From assembly GCF_026914265.1 (NCBI RefSeq), contig NC_069124.1:16327088-16391087 (forward strand): a stretch of DNA of 64,000 bases, written 5' to 3'. The notes below the pieces were generated by a model. That model saw nothing but the letters and a program-made list of their open reading frames with translations, did not search any database and had not been told where the DNA came from. Below, piece after piece: positions 48,301 through 63,300 of this stretch. The stretch is from Mya arenaria (Eukaryota > Mollusca > Bivalvia > Myida > Myidae). The number at the start of each line of letters is the position of its first letter. Position 1 is the first letter of the stretch. A program made the translations under genes and the position numbers.

Positions 48301-51300
48301 GGTGTTGGGGGTGCCTCAACTTCGCTCACTGATGAGCGGTCTGTCTCCATTTTACTGGCCGATGTCAAAGTTGTAACCTTGGAGGCGCGTGACATTGTGA
48401 TGTCTCTGTTGAGGTGGATTGAGACATAAATTATTCGACATAGATAAAACTTCATACTGGTTGACTGGTTGTGAATATTTATACTAGTTGACTGATTGTG
48501 ACCGTTTATACTGGTTGACTGGTTGTGACCATTTATACTGGTTGACTGGTTGTGACCATTTATACTGGTTGACTGGTTGTGAATATATATACTGGTTGAC
48601 TGGTTGTGAATATTTATTCTGATTGTGAATATTTATAATAGTTGAAAGTTTTAAATGTTTATACTTGCTGACTGGGTTTTAATGTTTATACTTGCTGACT
48701 GGTTTTGAATGTTTATATTTGCTGACTGGTCTTGAATATTTACACTGGTTGACTGGTTTTGAATGTTTATACTTAATACTGACTGGTTTTGAATGTGTAT
48801 ACTTGCTGACTGGTTTTGAATGTTTATACTTGCTGACTGATTTTGAATGTTTATACTTGCTGACTGGTTTTGAATGTTTACACTTATTGACTGGTTGCAA
48901 ATATTTATACAAATGCCTGAAGATAGATTTCATAGAAATTCGTATATTCTGATAAAAAAATCTCGATAGTTTAGGTAGGCACATGGGCAGCTTATATCAG
49001 AGAAAAACTGTTTACATACGATTTTGGCTATGCTTTGATTGTCCAGGTTGTTGTAGACATAAATATATTTATGTATCATTTTAAAACAAGAATTGCTGAT
49101 TGTTGATGTAAAGGATTTTATACAATATTTGTACAAATATTATAAGAAACCAAATCTGACATGGTTCCTGATAAATGTACTAAAGAGGTCAATTATAAAT
49201 TATGTTATGTTGTTGTGTAAAAAATATAACTAGTTAAAGCAATAAGCAAGTTTATATAGCTTTCCGTACTGCCTGGGTTTGTCCATCTTGGCTGAGTGGC
49301 GAGCAGCTGCTCTCTCCTGGAGCGTCTTGGCAGAGCGTTGGGTGTCTGCAGAGCGTGGCTTCTCCTTGCTCTCCTCCTCCTCCTCTGTAAAAGACAATTA
49401 TGTAACTACCAGTACACATGTACAGTCAGGGAGTTACCACAGTGTTACAGAGGGACCTTACATACAGAATCAAAAATTATTTTCTGAATAATTATGGTGC
49501 AGGATTAAGCTGATATCATAATACACATAAATTCAATTCAAGCTATTCACTTACTTTTTACTCCAATCAAATAACAAGAAAAAAGATCTTTACTGTGTGC
49601 TTTTTAAACAAAGACTGCTTAGTCTGCATAGTTCCTGTAATCTACAAACAAACCCAGCCAAAAAAATGACAGTTAATTCTCCATCTTTTCCCTGGAAATT
49701 GACAACATAGCTGCTGGCTACAGGTCTCAAGTGTGAGGGTAGTTAAAATTTAAAGGAGAAATGTCTATGAACAAGGTAATAAACATATTGAAATAAGTCA
49801 CATTTTAAAGGGACTAGACACCAGATGGTCCCAAAACCGGCAAATACAGTAATTCATCAAAACAAGCCTAAAACTGTCAAAAGGGGTAGCACGAGGCCGA
49901 TAATGCATCCCTTGACATGATTAAAATAATATTTTGTCACTGTCTCAGCTGATTTTACCTGTTTAAAATAGCGCATAATAGTTTACCAGTTCATAGTGTG
50001 TATATTTAGCATGTGAAAGTCACGCGATTAGTACAGATACATATACCAACATTATTTTTAAATTGACTGGTATTTACGGGGTAGACAAACCTAGTAAATT
50101 TTTAATTGGAAATTTGCAAAAACTGCAAAAGATACGTTTGTCGTAAGCGATGTGATACATCAGTTAGTAAGATTCAATGGGTCGTACACAATGATATCAA
50201 TTGTATGTAAGTTTTTAACAATTTTCTTTAATTCTTGCAATTGTATCATCTGGTGTCTAGTCCCTTTAACAAATAACCGAACTAACTAAACTTTAAGGAT
50301 GCTTAACTGTTGAAACTTAATATATCACGTGAATACATTAGGACAATTCATGTACACAAATACAACAAATATCATTTGCTTCATTTACAAAAATCAAAGT
50401 CTAATGTATTCACAACATTATTTTGTTTTGTAATTCCAAAAAAACAAAAGGACAGAAAACACAGAATAACAAGCTTTCCTTTAAATCAGCAAAAATGTGC
50501 AGAGTACAGCTTGGTATCATGAACTCAAAGTTTAGCTCAAAATTCAAATCTGTTTTAAGTACCAAATTATTTTGCGTGTATGACACTCTTTTTTTCTAAG
50601 AAATGATCTAAAATGATGCTTTTAAGTGAATTCTGAGTGATATTTTTACTAAAATTTAGAAAAAAAAGGTACATGCCACCACCCCAGATTTCGCTACTGG
50701 AATCTTATGAATGTCAATTTAGCTTGCACAAAGCACAGCTTGTTTCTGTGTACTCTTGCCCATGATAAAAGGAAACATCTAAACTGGAAACTAAGTCTGC
50801 AGTAAAAGAATAAAACATTTACAACAATATCACAGTGAGTTCTCATCTGTAACCACCATATATGCCCAGGAGTGCAAAATGTTTGAAAGATTCCCTCCAA
50901 GAACTAAGTTGGCGTTCAATAAACAATGTCACTGACTCCATAAATAGAGGTTAAGTCATGGGTATCATGTCAAAATTTTGAATGTTTAGACAAAAATCTT
51001 TTATCAATTTTGAATGATGGCGTATCAACTTGCAGATTTATACATTTTCTGGTACTTCTTTAATTCTTTGCATCTATCACATAAATTATATAAAGTAATT
51101 GAGAAAATTGAATTAAATTATTCATAAAGGGTCACTTTTGCAGATTGAGCACAACAAGGGCACATATACCTCCTTCCCTCAGGATCTCAGCTAGTAATGA
51201 TAGCTGCATCAGTACCTGGCCAGAACCTTGCTTTGTGACATCTGTCACACTTACATCTGTATAGGTATCAAGTCATTGTAACAAGATTGTTTTTCATTTT

Positions 51301-54300
51301 GTAATCACATGTATAATGTAAAAATTGTGATGCTGATTAATAATTTACCTTCTATTCACTAGTAATGTTTCAAATTCATTCACTACATCTTAACATGTTC
51401 ATATGTTTGAGAAGTTTTGCTGATATCTCTGCCCACACCTTCAATAGCAAGTTCTGTCACAAGCCCGCCAATGAGCATGGTGTTCACATTAAAGAGCCCC
51501 TCCTGCTATTCATTTTTCTACATACGGTAAATCTTCCAAAGTACAATCTCGCCTGCCAAAACCCCACACATCTAACCCTAAACCCTAACCCCATACCTTC
51601 AGTTACAGGTACCTTCCCCAGCCCAACCATGTGTACAGTGTTCACATTTCAGAGCCCATTCCAATACACTGTGATCTATATTATCAACAATCCCCAGCCC
51701 CTCCCTTCACTCCCTGTACCCTACCATCTATGACAGGTTTCTCTGCCAAGGCCCTACTTTCAACCCCCAACTCCTACTGTAAATCCCCACCCATCTAATT
51801 ACTACCATTCAATCCCCACCCCATACCTTCAATAACTGGTTCCTTCCCCAGCCCGCCCATGAGGACACTGTTCACATTCCAGAACCCCTCCTGGTACTCT
51901 GACTTCTGGACTTTCATTTCCTCTATTTTCTCCAATTTCTTCTCTTTCTCTCTGAAAAAGGTTAGATAAAGATACCATATCATGCAAGAAGGTGACAACA
52001 AATCTAAATGGACTGGTTCAATTATATTTCATATTGGCAATTTGTTTGGTTAAACACCAAACAGTAACTTGGAGTTACTTGTTGAAAGAGAAATTGATTA
52101 TCTTTAGCCTTCATTTTATTTTCAATTGCATTACAAATGCTTTTCAGCATATAGAGCATCTTATGTCTCATTTGTCAATATTTGTTAACAAATGAGCTCT
52201 TATTTGTACAATGACGCTTTATCTTAGTAACATTTCAATACTTATCGCAAATAACATACACAGACAGCATTTTGTTCACTTTTCAAACAAAATTTCTTTT
52301 CGATGTCTGACCCAATAAAATGTGAACCTGTCCCTTTAAAAACACCAAAATTTTAGCTTTACTGAAAGCTCTATAATCGACATGCAATAGAATCAAACAC
52401 AGTTGGCTTAAACATGCTTTGCTCGATTTCCTCATTGACTTAAACTGGATGTTAAGGACCCAACTTGTTTCAAATGAATGTAATCATTCACGCTTTGCTC
52501 AAACTTCCCAAAGGTTGAGGTATTTTTGCCCGTCTGGGTGAGTAAGAGCCAACGGGTTTCAACTGTATTTTTGTTTCATTTTCGTTGAAATAACCAATTT
52601 TACTTAAATGACTTTTTTTATCATCATGCTGTACATTAAGATGCTGGGTGTCATTCATCCATTCAATTGAATAATAAAGAAAATATATTTCATCAATAAA
52701 TAATATGTTCAAGAATATAATCCAATGCTGACCACCACTGACAATCACCCGCCGACAACCACTAGGCTGCACGAGGCTCCCATTGCTACAGTGGCAGGCA
52801 GGCATTATTGAAATATCTACAGAAGAATCAAACCCTACTACAAACAGGGAGCCATACTTGAGTTCAGTTTGCTTGCTGGTATGTGTTGTTCGGCTCACAG
52901 CTGGTTTTAGGTATGACAAATGCCCCGTAGTGCCAAGGGTCGCGGGCAATCCTGTTGGCGCCAAATCATCCTCATCATCATCGTCCTCGCCTGAGTCATA
53001 GAAATGGAACACGGCTGCCATGTAGTCAGTCTCCTGCAATACAAGAAAAATATCACCTTGTACTTTGCTTAATCCGAAAGACAGTATTGAGCTGATGATG
53101 CCCATTCCACAATTTTGATATTGAAATTTGGGACTAAAAAATTTCTTACACTTAAATGATTTCTTAATAAACTGTACCCACAAAGTGAATTACTCTTCAC
53201 AATGTCAAAAGTCCTCCAATCTCAATTTTCCTGATCTCTATTGTTGAGATAATATTCAATGTTTATATAAATGTGAGGATGAACCAGTGGTATAGGTGTC
53301 AACTAATGCAATAGGTCGTGGGTTTAAACCCAACCATGGGAAGTTTCTTATGGCCCCTTATATTGGACATCAGTACCGGTTTCTACCGCAGAAACAGGCC
53401 TGATTCTACAATCCATCAGTTTTCTTCACAATCCAGCTTAAAGGAAAATATCCCTGGGATTGATGTTCCTAGTAGTAAGAATTAACTTCCTTGAAATTCA
53501 TAGGCCTTAAGATGTGCCAATTTTTTTTTTAATATATCTGGATAAAATCAACTATGAGGGCCTCAGAATGTGTATCAGTGATGGGTGAAATACAGCTTAT
53601 CCATCAGACTGTCCTTATTTCTTATAACAAAACAGGGATATTTGCCTTTACAAATTAGTATAAACTTAGTGAGCTCTTTACTCACCTGAGTAGATAGATA
53701 TTTCAGGTAGTCATCGCTGGTGATGGTCGACTTCCACCACTGTAGCCACGAGGCGTACGTACGAGCAACCTTGTCCTGCACATACGATGGGAACTCCTCC
53801 GTCGCCGTCACTAGCTGCGACATCTTTGACGGGTTACGCAAAACCTCATGAACTTTGTCCATGTTCGGCGTCTAGTGTGAGAAAAAAAAATCTATTTTTA
53901 TTTTACAAATTTTTACTATATTCTCTATAACAAGGATTACCTGTAGTGTCTTAGCTTCCATATTGTACAATATAATCTGAAAATTAATTCTGAGAATCTC
54001 TAAAAATTAACAAAATCACATTTGAAAAAAAAGAAGAGAAATACAACAATACAATGGTAGATGTAGAAAATCAATTTAACTTAAATGATTTATTCAGAAA
54101 TTAATTCAATACTTGAATAAACTTCACATATTTTGAAATACAAAATTGATATCATATGTGGTGGGTAAATATTTGGTACATTGATGTAAAAAGAATTGCA
54201 AGGCAATGTGATCATGCACATAACATGATGCAAGCTTGTATTTCGGCCTTGATTTATATTTGGCACAAAGATGAAATATATATGTAATAAGATAATTACA

Positions 54301-57300
54301 TGGAAGTAAAAATAACTTTATACTCATGTGCAGCAAAACAACACAAAATACACACAAACAAAAAACATCACCAAACATACAGCAAAAACATACAAAACGC
54401 AACAAAATCTTGACGCTGAAATTCCAGCAACGGAGCATCGCAAAGGTTGTCAACACTAGTCAAGAGTTTTTTTGTGAAGTCTAGAGGGAGAAACTCGTCA
54501 ATATTTTGGCTGTGCATAATGTTATTTGAAATACTTGTACAACTAAGGTTTCATGTGAGTTTTTGGAACGGTCATTAAACTTAAGACCTGGAAGTATTTG
54601 TGCCACTCTGTTGCCAGGGACACAAATGCTTCAACAATTCTTCAACAACAGATGAACTACGAATCATACCAACAGAAATTAACATCACAACATACAAAAG
54701 ATTAAACATAGTAGTATACAACATATAACTATATGCTACAGTTTTATAATATAAAATGAAGAAGAAACGCCTGAAATAATAAGGGTGTCATGGGCACAAA
54801 ACTACATAATGCATCTCTACAAAAAGCCCAAACGGTGTCAAACCAAGGCCATTGCATATAACGCGGTGGTGAGTCACACATACTTACAATGATTGGAATC
54901 AAATCAAACTAAACAGATGTAGACAACCATTAGCAAGGTGAATACGACATATTCAATGAACATCGAGCCATGTAACGATAGCTATTTTTAGATTATAACC
55001 TACATTTACAGCCAATGAGATCATCTATTGGCCACCAATGATTAATCATTTACAATTGCAACTTACAAATTATTAAACAGTCATGATGCTTCTTATCTCA
55101 GTCAGTGACTAAAAAGAGCTTACTGACGTTTAGCTCGCCCCTTTTTTCATTAAAATATGACACAATATGTTCTAACTGTTATATATAAAGCATTTCTTGT
55201 TTTAAAATTTGTTATTGAGGTACATAATTTCTCCTACTACCACATCATCTGACAAACAACTTAAAAAAATCCAAGACAAGATGCATTTGTTTGTCAAGGT
55301 TTTTCCCCCAATGTTTCATTCCCTGAAATTTAGGCATATTCATTTCATGGCCAGCATCATCTACCTTGTAACATTTAGCAGCTGGTCTCTTGTAAATTTC
55401 ATGTGCTAATCAAATGACAAGTTCTAAATCATCCACTGTTCGCGCTAGTGCTCTGTTTTTTCTGGATATTTAAAACAACACACTATCTCGATCACAACTA
55501 GACGGTGAGCATGACAAATACAACATTCAAATCTTGCATAAAGATTTTTACAAAACATCTCTAACACACAATATCTGAAAGCACAAAATCAACATTCACG
55601 TCAATAAACATGATTTTTAGTAACCTCAAACAGTCTTCAACCTGAAAAAGCAAGTTTTGTTAACTGAAGCTCATTTCCTCGAACAAAGAGGTTCTACCAA
55701 CTTCAATCAAGGCAGTTTAAACTCTACAAAGTCCAGAAGGCAACAAACATCGTAAAGCGCAAAAATAAGTATTGTGGGCCATCAAGTAAAAAAAAACATC
55801 ATAAAATTTCTGTATGACATCTTCAATCTTGTGCTTCTATATTTTTTGCTTGCAGATACAAATACAGGATGTAGATTGCCTCTCCTTGGTCAAAACATCC
55901 AAAGAGGATGTTAAATAATTGAAACTCATCTATGCCCCTATGTTCATAAAGTAACTTCAACTTGTGAACTGTCTTAGTCTCACAAAATTTATCATGACAG
56001 TGACAGCCCACATTTGTTTTGTTTACGCTGACATATATCAAGCCAGACACTTTCTTTCCAATTCCAACATATGTCTACACACATTACCATATTGAACAAC
56101 TCTTGGACTGGGGTCTGAAAAACAGTCATGAATGTCTTACCTGTTTGTCTATATGCATTAACACATGATCAATTACCTATCACCAATATCATTCAATATT
56201 CTATGAAATAATAAAACACCTTTTCTTATACAAATATGTAAGATTTTTTTCCTTAAAAATTATAAAATGATGACAAGTATACTACATTAAAATGCAGCTT
56301 TTTTACTTCTTTAAAAAACAAACAATAATTATATAATTAAGAAAAAGGAAAAATACCTGTGTAATCATATTTTTGCATAAATGGCCGTTTTTATGAAAAA
56401 AGTATCTTACATTGTTTACATATTAAATTTTATTATCAACTTCTATATTTTCTTTCATGTTTCTGTACGTTGAATATCACTTCAAGAAACCCAAACGAAG
56501 GTAATGTGAAGACAATCAAACCAATGGTGAGTGGGTTTCAACAGCTTGTTATTCTTTCATTCATCATTAAAGGGACTTGACCAAAGATTTATGTTTGCAA
56601 CAATATTTTTTTTTTAAATTGTTGAAATTTAGTTATTTTACTTTAACTTAACTAACAATGACCAAACAGCAACTGGCAATTAAACATTTGAAAAAAAAAA
56701 ATGTAAATCAAAGTCTATAACGATTCAATTTTCAGTAAAAACAGAGCATTTTCTGTTACATTTCTAACTAATTATTAACAAAAGATCGCTACTCTGAATT
56801 TTTGATGATGTTTTAAAATTGTTACAAGCATTTTCTTCAAGTTTAATACTCCTTTTTATTTTTTTTATTTCTGACCCTTCAAAATGTAAACAAGTCCCTT
56901 TAATAAATTTCTTGACAACATGATCAAATTGATAACATTTACATCTAACATAAATCTAACATCATACATTATAAGACATTAAATATACCGTTATTGGGTA
57001 AAGGGATAAAAACGGAAAAAAATAAAAATGCAAAAGGGAAATACATGATTGTTTTAATTAGGACACAAAAAGAATATTAAGCATTATTTTGATGTACGGT
57101 ACACAGAGCTCCATTACCAATTTCAAAGCTTCCTCAAGACTTGCCTGAAATGTTGTTTTAAATACATAACACTTTCTTTTATATTGACATACATGTACAA
57201 ATTCTATTCAATAGTACTTGCAATCAAGTCTTTAAGTATCTACCTCAATATACCTCAATAATTCAATCAGTATACTGTTAAATATCAGTGGGAGGTTTTT

Positions 57301-60300
57301 AATTGAAATTTTACATGAAACCACTATTACCGTTACAAACACTAAAGCAGATTGTTCACACAAATAAATCAAAAAGGCTCACACAGTTGACCAAAAGCAA
57401 AGTCAATCTATCATTCAGAACAAGAGCATCGCAAGCGATCACCAAACTCGTCTGTTGTTGTTGTTGTTTCAAGCAAAACGGACATTCCTCAACAATTTAA
57501 AATGCCAGAAGGATAGGCCTGCCATGCTAAACATGTGCATATTGTCTGTTAGGCAACAGGGGCCGATTGTTCGGAACTTTGTTAAAGTTAACAACATAAT
57601 TAATGTCATAATTGTTAACTCAATCGTGTTATTCCAGTCTGGATCGAAAAATATGACCGTCGGGTATGCTGTGTGGCCGGTAACCTCCTCCTTGTGTCGG
57701 ATTTTTCTCTCCGAACCAGAAACTCATGATAAAGTGATCTGCAGTGTTTCTAACGAGATTTGAGACAACTTTTTTAACTGTACATGTTCTGTTTAAATAT
57801 ATCAGCACACCATAGTAGTTTACATATAAAATATACCAAAGATGTAGTTAATCATGCTATTAACTTTAACAACGTTCTGAACAATAAGCCCAATGTAAAC
57901 CAAGTTTCATTTCATACAGGGTTCTCAATAAGTTTTGGTTGAACCGTCTGAAATAGTAAAGTAACCGACCAGCTTCTACTTATTCTACTGAAAATTCATT
58001 TAGTTTTCCAAATTTGAACCGGCCCTATTGCCATTTGAAATGTCCATTTTGGCCGGCAGCCGGTTCTTATTGAGAACACTGTCATACTTTAAATGTTTTA
58101 TGAGTTATTGCGAAGGTCAAATTTCCCAACCCCCTCCTACTAAAATTTCTCAACTTTTCTGCTTAAAAAACCCCAGACAAGCTCATAATAGATAGCAAAC
58201 ATGCAGGTTTCATTCATGTTCCAGTGGTCCATGATTACAAACAGTCTCAAGTCTGAGTCTAGACACAGGCTCAGAAAAGCACTGTTATTACATATCAAAG
58301 AATCATCTTTATTCCATTTGTTTTACAAAATTAAATGTAAATAATTGATCAATTTCAAATAGCAATAAATTCAGCAAGCTTCATCATCAACACTCAACTT
58401 AAAGGAAAGTTGGAATGAAATGAAGATTTGCCACTTGAGTCTGAACTCAGACTTGAGACTGTTCATGGTCATAGCCCCTGATCTGTTCGTTGGTTTGAAA
58501 AAGCAGTATATGGAGTTCATATTATACAGGAAAATAATATGATTTGGGTTTGCAGTATATACAAGATGGGGATATCATGTTTTTCAGTACATTCCAATGC
58601 TAAATCCATTGCCATCCAAGGTTTCAGTAAATAAGACTATATATCCATTGCCAATGTTCTTAGTCACAGCTGATAAGCAGTTTGGCCATCATGCACAAAT
58701 CTAATACATACCTCTATACCGTCCTAACAAAACAGTTTATAATTAAAAAATAATCTCATCACATAACATCTAGCTCAGAACAAAGAGCTTAAATCAATCT
58801 CTGGTAATTCAAGAAAGCATTTCTAGCAACTATTCATGAGCTGCGCAAAGAAAAAGTCAGTCTTACTGTAAATATGACATTTCATGTACCCATTTTTTTT
58901 TAAAATATATTTTCTTTAAAACATTCATTATCCTCAATGCAATTTGTGCATCTGGTTGTTGTTTTTGTTTAGTACAGGAACATTTTGATATAATTCTTAC
59001 TTGTGTCATATTTACAATAAGAACTATTTCTTATTGCTGCGGTTCTCATAATTATTAAGTGCATTTTTAGAACTCAAATAATAAAAATACAACAGTAAGG
59101 TAACAAATTTCTGAAAGCTTAAAAAGCATACAAACTTGGCAACCTTTACTTATCTTCACGAAAAATGTATACAGCACAATGAAAAGTAAACTTAGTTCAG
59201 TATTTTTCGTTAAAGTGACGTAAAAAAACAAAACTGGAACACTTACAAGAGGTGCGAACACATCCTCGCCCTGGAAATTCTTGGGTGGATTGTTCGGTCT
59301 GAAATATAGAAGAAGATTGTCATTTGCATTGAGTTTTAGGACTTTATTTAAAAACTATTACATTCACACAATAAGTATACCATGTCATGCTGCACTTACT
59401 TTTTTTATCACATTATATATGATATATAACACTAGATTAAAACAATATATGCATGATACCCTACCGGTTACTACGACATTCATGAGAAATAGCTCTTGAT
59501 TCTCACTCATTAAAATAATTTTTATGTTGTGATTTAACACCAGAACAAACAAATATCCTCTATATATTGATTCTCTTGTTTGGTGCACTTCTTAAACGCT
59601 TTTAAATAATCCAAGTCAAATGCTGAGGCAACGTATCAAGTTTGAGCTCCAATAAGTGGTGAGATATTTCTGGACTTACGTTCTGACCCACTGTTTAGGG
59701 TCCATCTCTCCCCACGGGGCCTTGATCTGGTCCTTTGTGAAGATAGGGTTGATGACACGGTCCGAGCGTTTACGCACCAATGAGGCTGACGCCATGGTTC
59801 CTGTCATGTTCACTGAGTCTGCACATGGGACAACATTGTCATCCTGCAAAGAAAACAATCACTCAATAAAACCAAATAGATTTTAAAGTGGACTATAGTG
59901 TTAACTCTTCCATTCAAACTTCTTCTTTTTTTATTTGTACAGGGGTGAGCTTAAGTTGGTCTTTGGTACTTCTTTGCAAAATAAAACAAAGCTTGATTTC
60001 CATCATATATAAAAAATATATCATGTTTAAATCAAACCATCACCAATATGACCTACATTGATTCCATGGCACTGACAAAAACAACATTTTAATATTTTTT
60101 CTTGGTACAAAAATCAAATCATACCCTTGTAGGTATTTGGCAGTTCACGTATTGTTCCCATGTGATAAACTTTTTACATAAAACCAATTTTACAAGTTGA
60201 AAACTAAAAAGCGTGTACTCACATCATCCAGCTCAAGGTGTTGTGCAGGTATTGTCCTCATAATCTCATGGTAGACCTCACGTATCTCGTCACCTAGGAA

Positions 60301-63300
60301 CAGGTTACGGTCCAGTTGCTTAACCGTCGCAGCATCAATCTAAAAATCACAATTTTAGTGCATGAAACTTCTACCATTACCTTTGGATTCCAGATATTTT
60401 TTTTTCATTCTTCATTTAAAACATAAAATAAAAAAGAATGAAAAATAGCAATGGTCAATTAGCAAATTAATATTTTGAAATTATGCCTTACACTTTTGAA
60501 TTAAACATATTTTATTCAACATATACAAACAAACTACACAGAATATGCACATATACACAAGTTGTCTATAATATTGAAATGGATTGGAACGAAAGCATAG
60601 CTTATAGAGTTCTTCTCCGTACACTTTTGTAAATTAAATAAAATAATTTAGGTTTCTGGACTTTATCTCAAACCAGTCACAACAATAGTTATAACTCTAA
60701 CCAGTCTGTCGTTTATTGGTCACAAGTATGTTACCACTTGTAAACCAGTCGGTCTTCAACCAGTAAAGAACCTACCTCATCATTCAGGTCATTGTAGACA
60801 GTGGCATATTTGTCCAAGGTTATGGACGACATACACACACGCTCAGACACACGCACATCTGATGCTCGAACCTCCATCTTTGGAAAAAAATAAACTTGAT
60901 ACATTTCAGGTCTAATTTACAAACATTTAAAGAATTAAAATTATGATTATATTTTCCTGCTTTATTTGTCATCTAAATAGATTTGTTTAACAAGTGTGTG
61001 GTATACTTATAAAGCTCTGATTGTAAAATGGAAAAGAATTGATATGAACACAAGATTGATTTGAACACAAAGCAGACCTTGTTAGGCATTTTCGTCTTCA
61101 CTGTAGCTGGCTGTGCATGCTTGGGTTCTCGTAGAGGAATGCTGTAAGCAGAATTAATTCCACAAAGTGACAGAAAATGCTCCAAGTACATTTAACAAGA
61201 TGCATATACAGGATATAAAAATAGCATAAATTGAAATAGAAATCAATGCAAAATCACTGTAAATGTTTAGACGATAAATAGATTTCTGTACAATGTTCAC
61301 ATAAGAAGCTAATATTCTTCTTAGAAAGTTAAGAACTTATCAATGCACTTATTGTTTATCAATATTTTTTGAGTGTTTAGTTGAAACTAAGAGCTTTATT
61401 GGCCAGTGTAGGCAAAGTTTACTTGGTTTTGCAAGTAAAACTGTTAAGTTTGATTTTAATGACACTAAATATTTAACTGAATGTAATGATCTTTTGATAT
61501 TTTGTTAGTTGATAATATGGCATCAAAAGTCTTAAGTTTTAGAATTGAACAACCGCTCAACCAGAGTCACACAAAGTGTAAGACCTCTCGCGTGATTTTA
61601 TCATTAGGCAGAAATTCTAAGAAATTCAGGCAAGATTTATTCACATGGTTACAACAATTTAATCCAAGAAAAACCAAATGATATAGAAGGCGTCTTATAA
61701 TTAGGAAAGTATTTCTAAGTAAAGTAATTAGAATTATTTTCAGAAAATAATTGCTATTATTTCTCATCACCCAGAAATACATACCTCCTCTGTTCATGAA
61801 CCTTCCTTTCTTTTTCTTCCAGCTCCTTCATCTTTTTCTCCAACCTAGCTTTCATACCATCATGCTTCGAGCTCCTGGTGATTGCCTGGCATAAAGGAAA
61901 TTAATATCAGTGATTTAATCATTGGGATTGTTTTGATAAAATTTGTTAATTCCTGCATCAAGCTTTCATACGACCATGCTTCGAGCTTAGGTTGATCTCC
62001 TGGAAAAATGGAAATCTGTATCATTAAAAAGCTTAAAAATAAATTTGTAAAGATAAAACTTGTAAATTCCCTTTGTATATTATTTTCAAAAGCAACATTA
62101 TGACCACCTTTCTTCCGGCTCTGTGTGATTGCCAGGATATTGTGAAGGTCATGGATGAATTATATAAGGGAAGTTTAATGTTAATGAGCTGTGTCTTAAT
62201 CAATTTTCAATTTCTCTATCCATCAATCGTATGAATAAAGCCTGTAAGCACATTGCACTACTAATATAATGGCCGATCTCTATGCACCTCCAACTAATTT
62301 AACACATTTAATATCGTGGGTCAAACTAGCACAAGCCTAGCACAATTTTGGTTTAATGCTTGCAAAACTGGTTAAGAATAATACCAAACCAGAAAAGCAT
62401 TATCAAAGTTCTAAAACTCAATGAATTTAGACTAATTTAACCAAACTTTTATTTTAACGACAGTGAGTGTATATACAGATATTCACCTGCAAAAGTGGGG
62501 GCATGTCTTCGTCTGCCTTGACTTCCTCCTCCGCCTTGCCGAGCAGACGAGCGAGGTCAGCGCTTATGTATTCTCGTCTCTCCTCCTCACGCGGTGTTTT
62601 TTTTGCAACCTCAACTTTTACCTGCGGTAAAACATTAAATGACATTGTGAAATATCATTAATGAAGGAGTTTTCAATGCAGTTATTGGTTAAACCATCTT
62701 GAACAGCAGAAAAGAGAGGTAATCATCTCCATATTGTGGAAATAGATTATTACTGCACTATCAGACCATTTTTTACAATCAATATGAAATCAACATGTTC
62801 AGGCTTAATTTCATTGAATATCAATAGTATTAAAGGTGGTACCATATTTCCCGTTGATAAAGCGATCCGCTTATCAGACAACCCCCTAACTTTGCCCTTA
62901 AAATCTGGTGATTTTTGTATAGACTCGTTTATAAGACAGGTCGATTTTTGAAGCAAATCTAGCACTTTCAATTCAAGATAAAATCAGGGCCCAATTTCCC
63001 CGTCTTATCAGTGGGGAAAGATGGCATATTGTAGTTGAAACAGTTTTTCTGTATATTTAAACATCTTGCAACAATTTACTTGAGTATCAACCCTCTCAAT
63101 CATATAAAGGAACCTACAGGGACAAAGCCTACAAGACAACAGACACTCAACAAGACACTTAAATACCATAATCAGTAAAAGTAAACAAACCTGATTCTCC
63201 CTTTTATTCATCTCCTGTAGCAGTCGAACCTCATGTCGCTCGAGCTCGTCTACACGCACGTCCTCGCTGATCCCAAGCTCTTCCATCAATGTTTCCCCTC

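Noticed and set aside
48679..48984. 101-codon SKYKHSKPV-type repeat protein
   Set aside because: Product of the 27-bp minisatellite in a CCDC87 intron.
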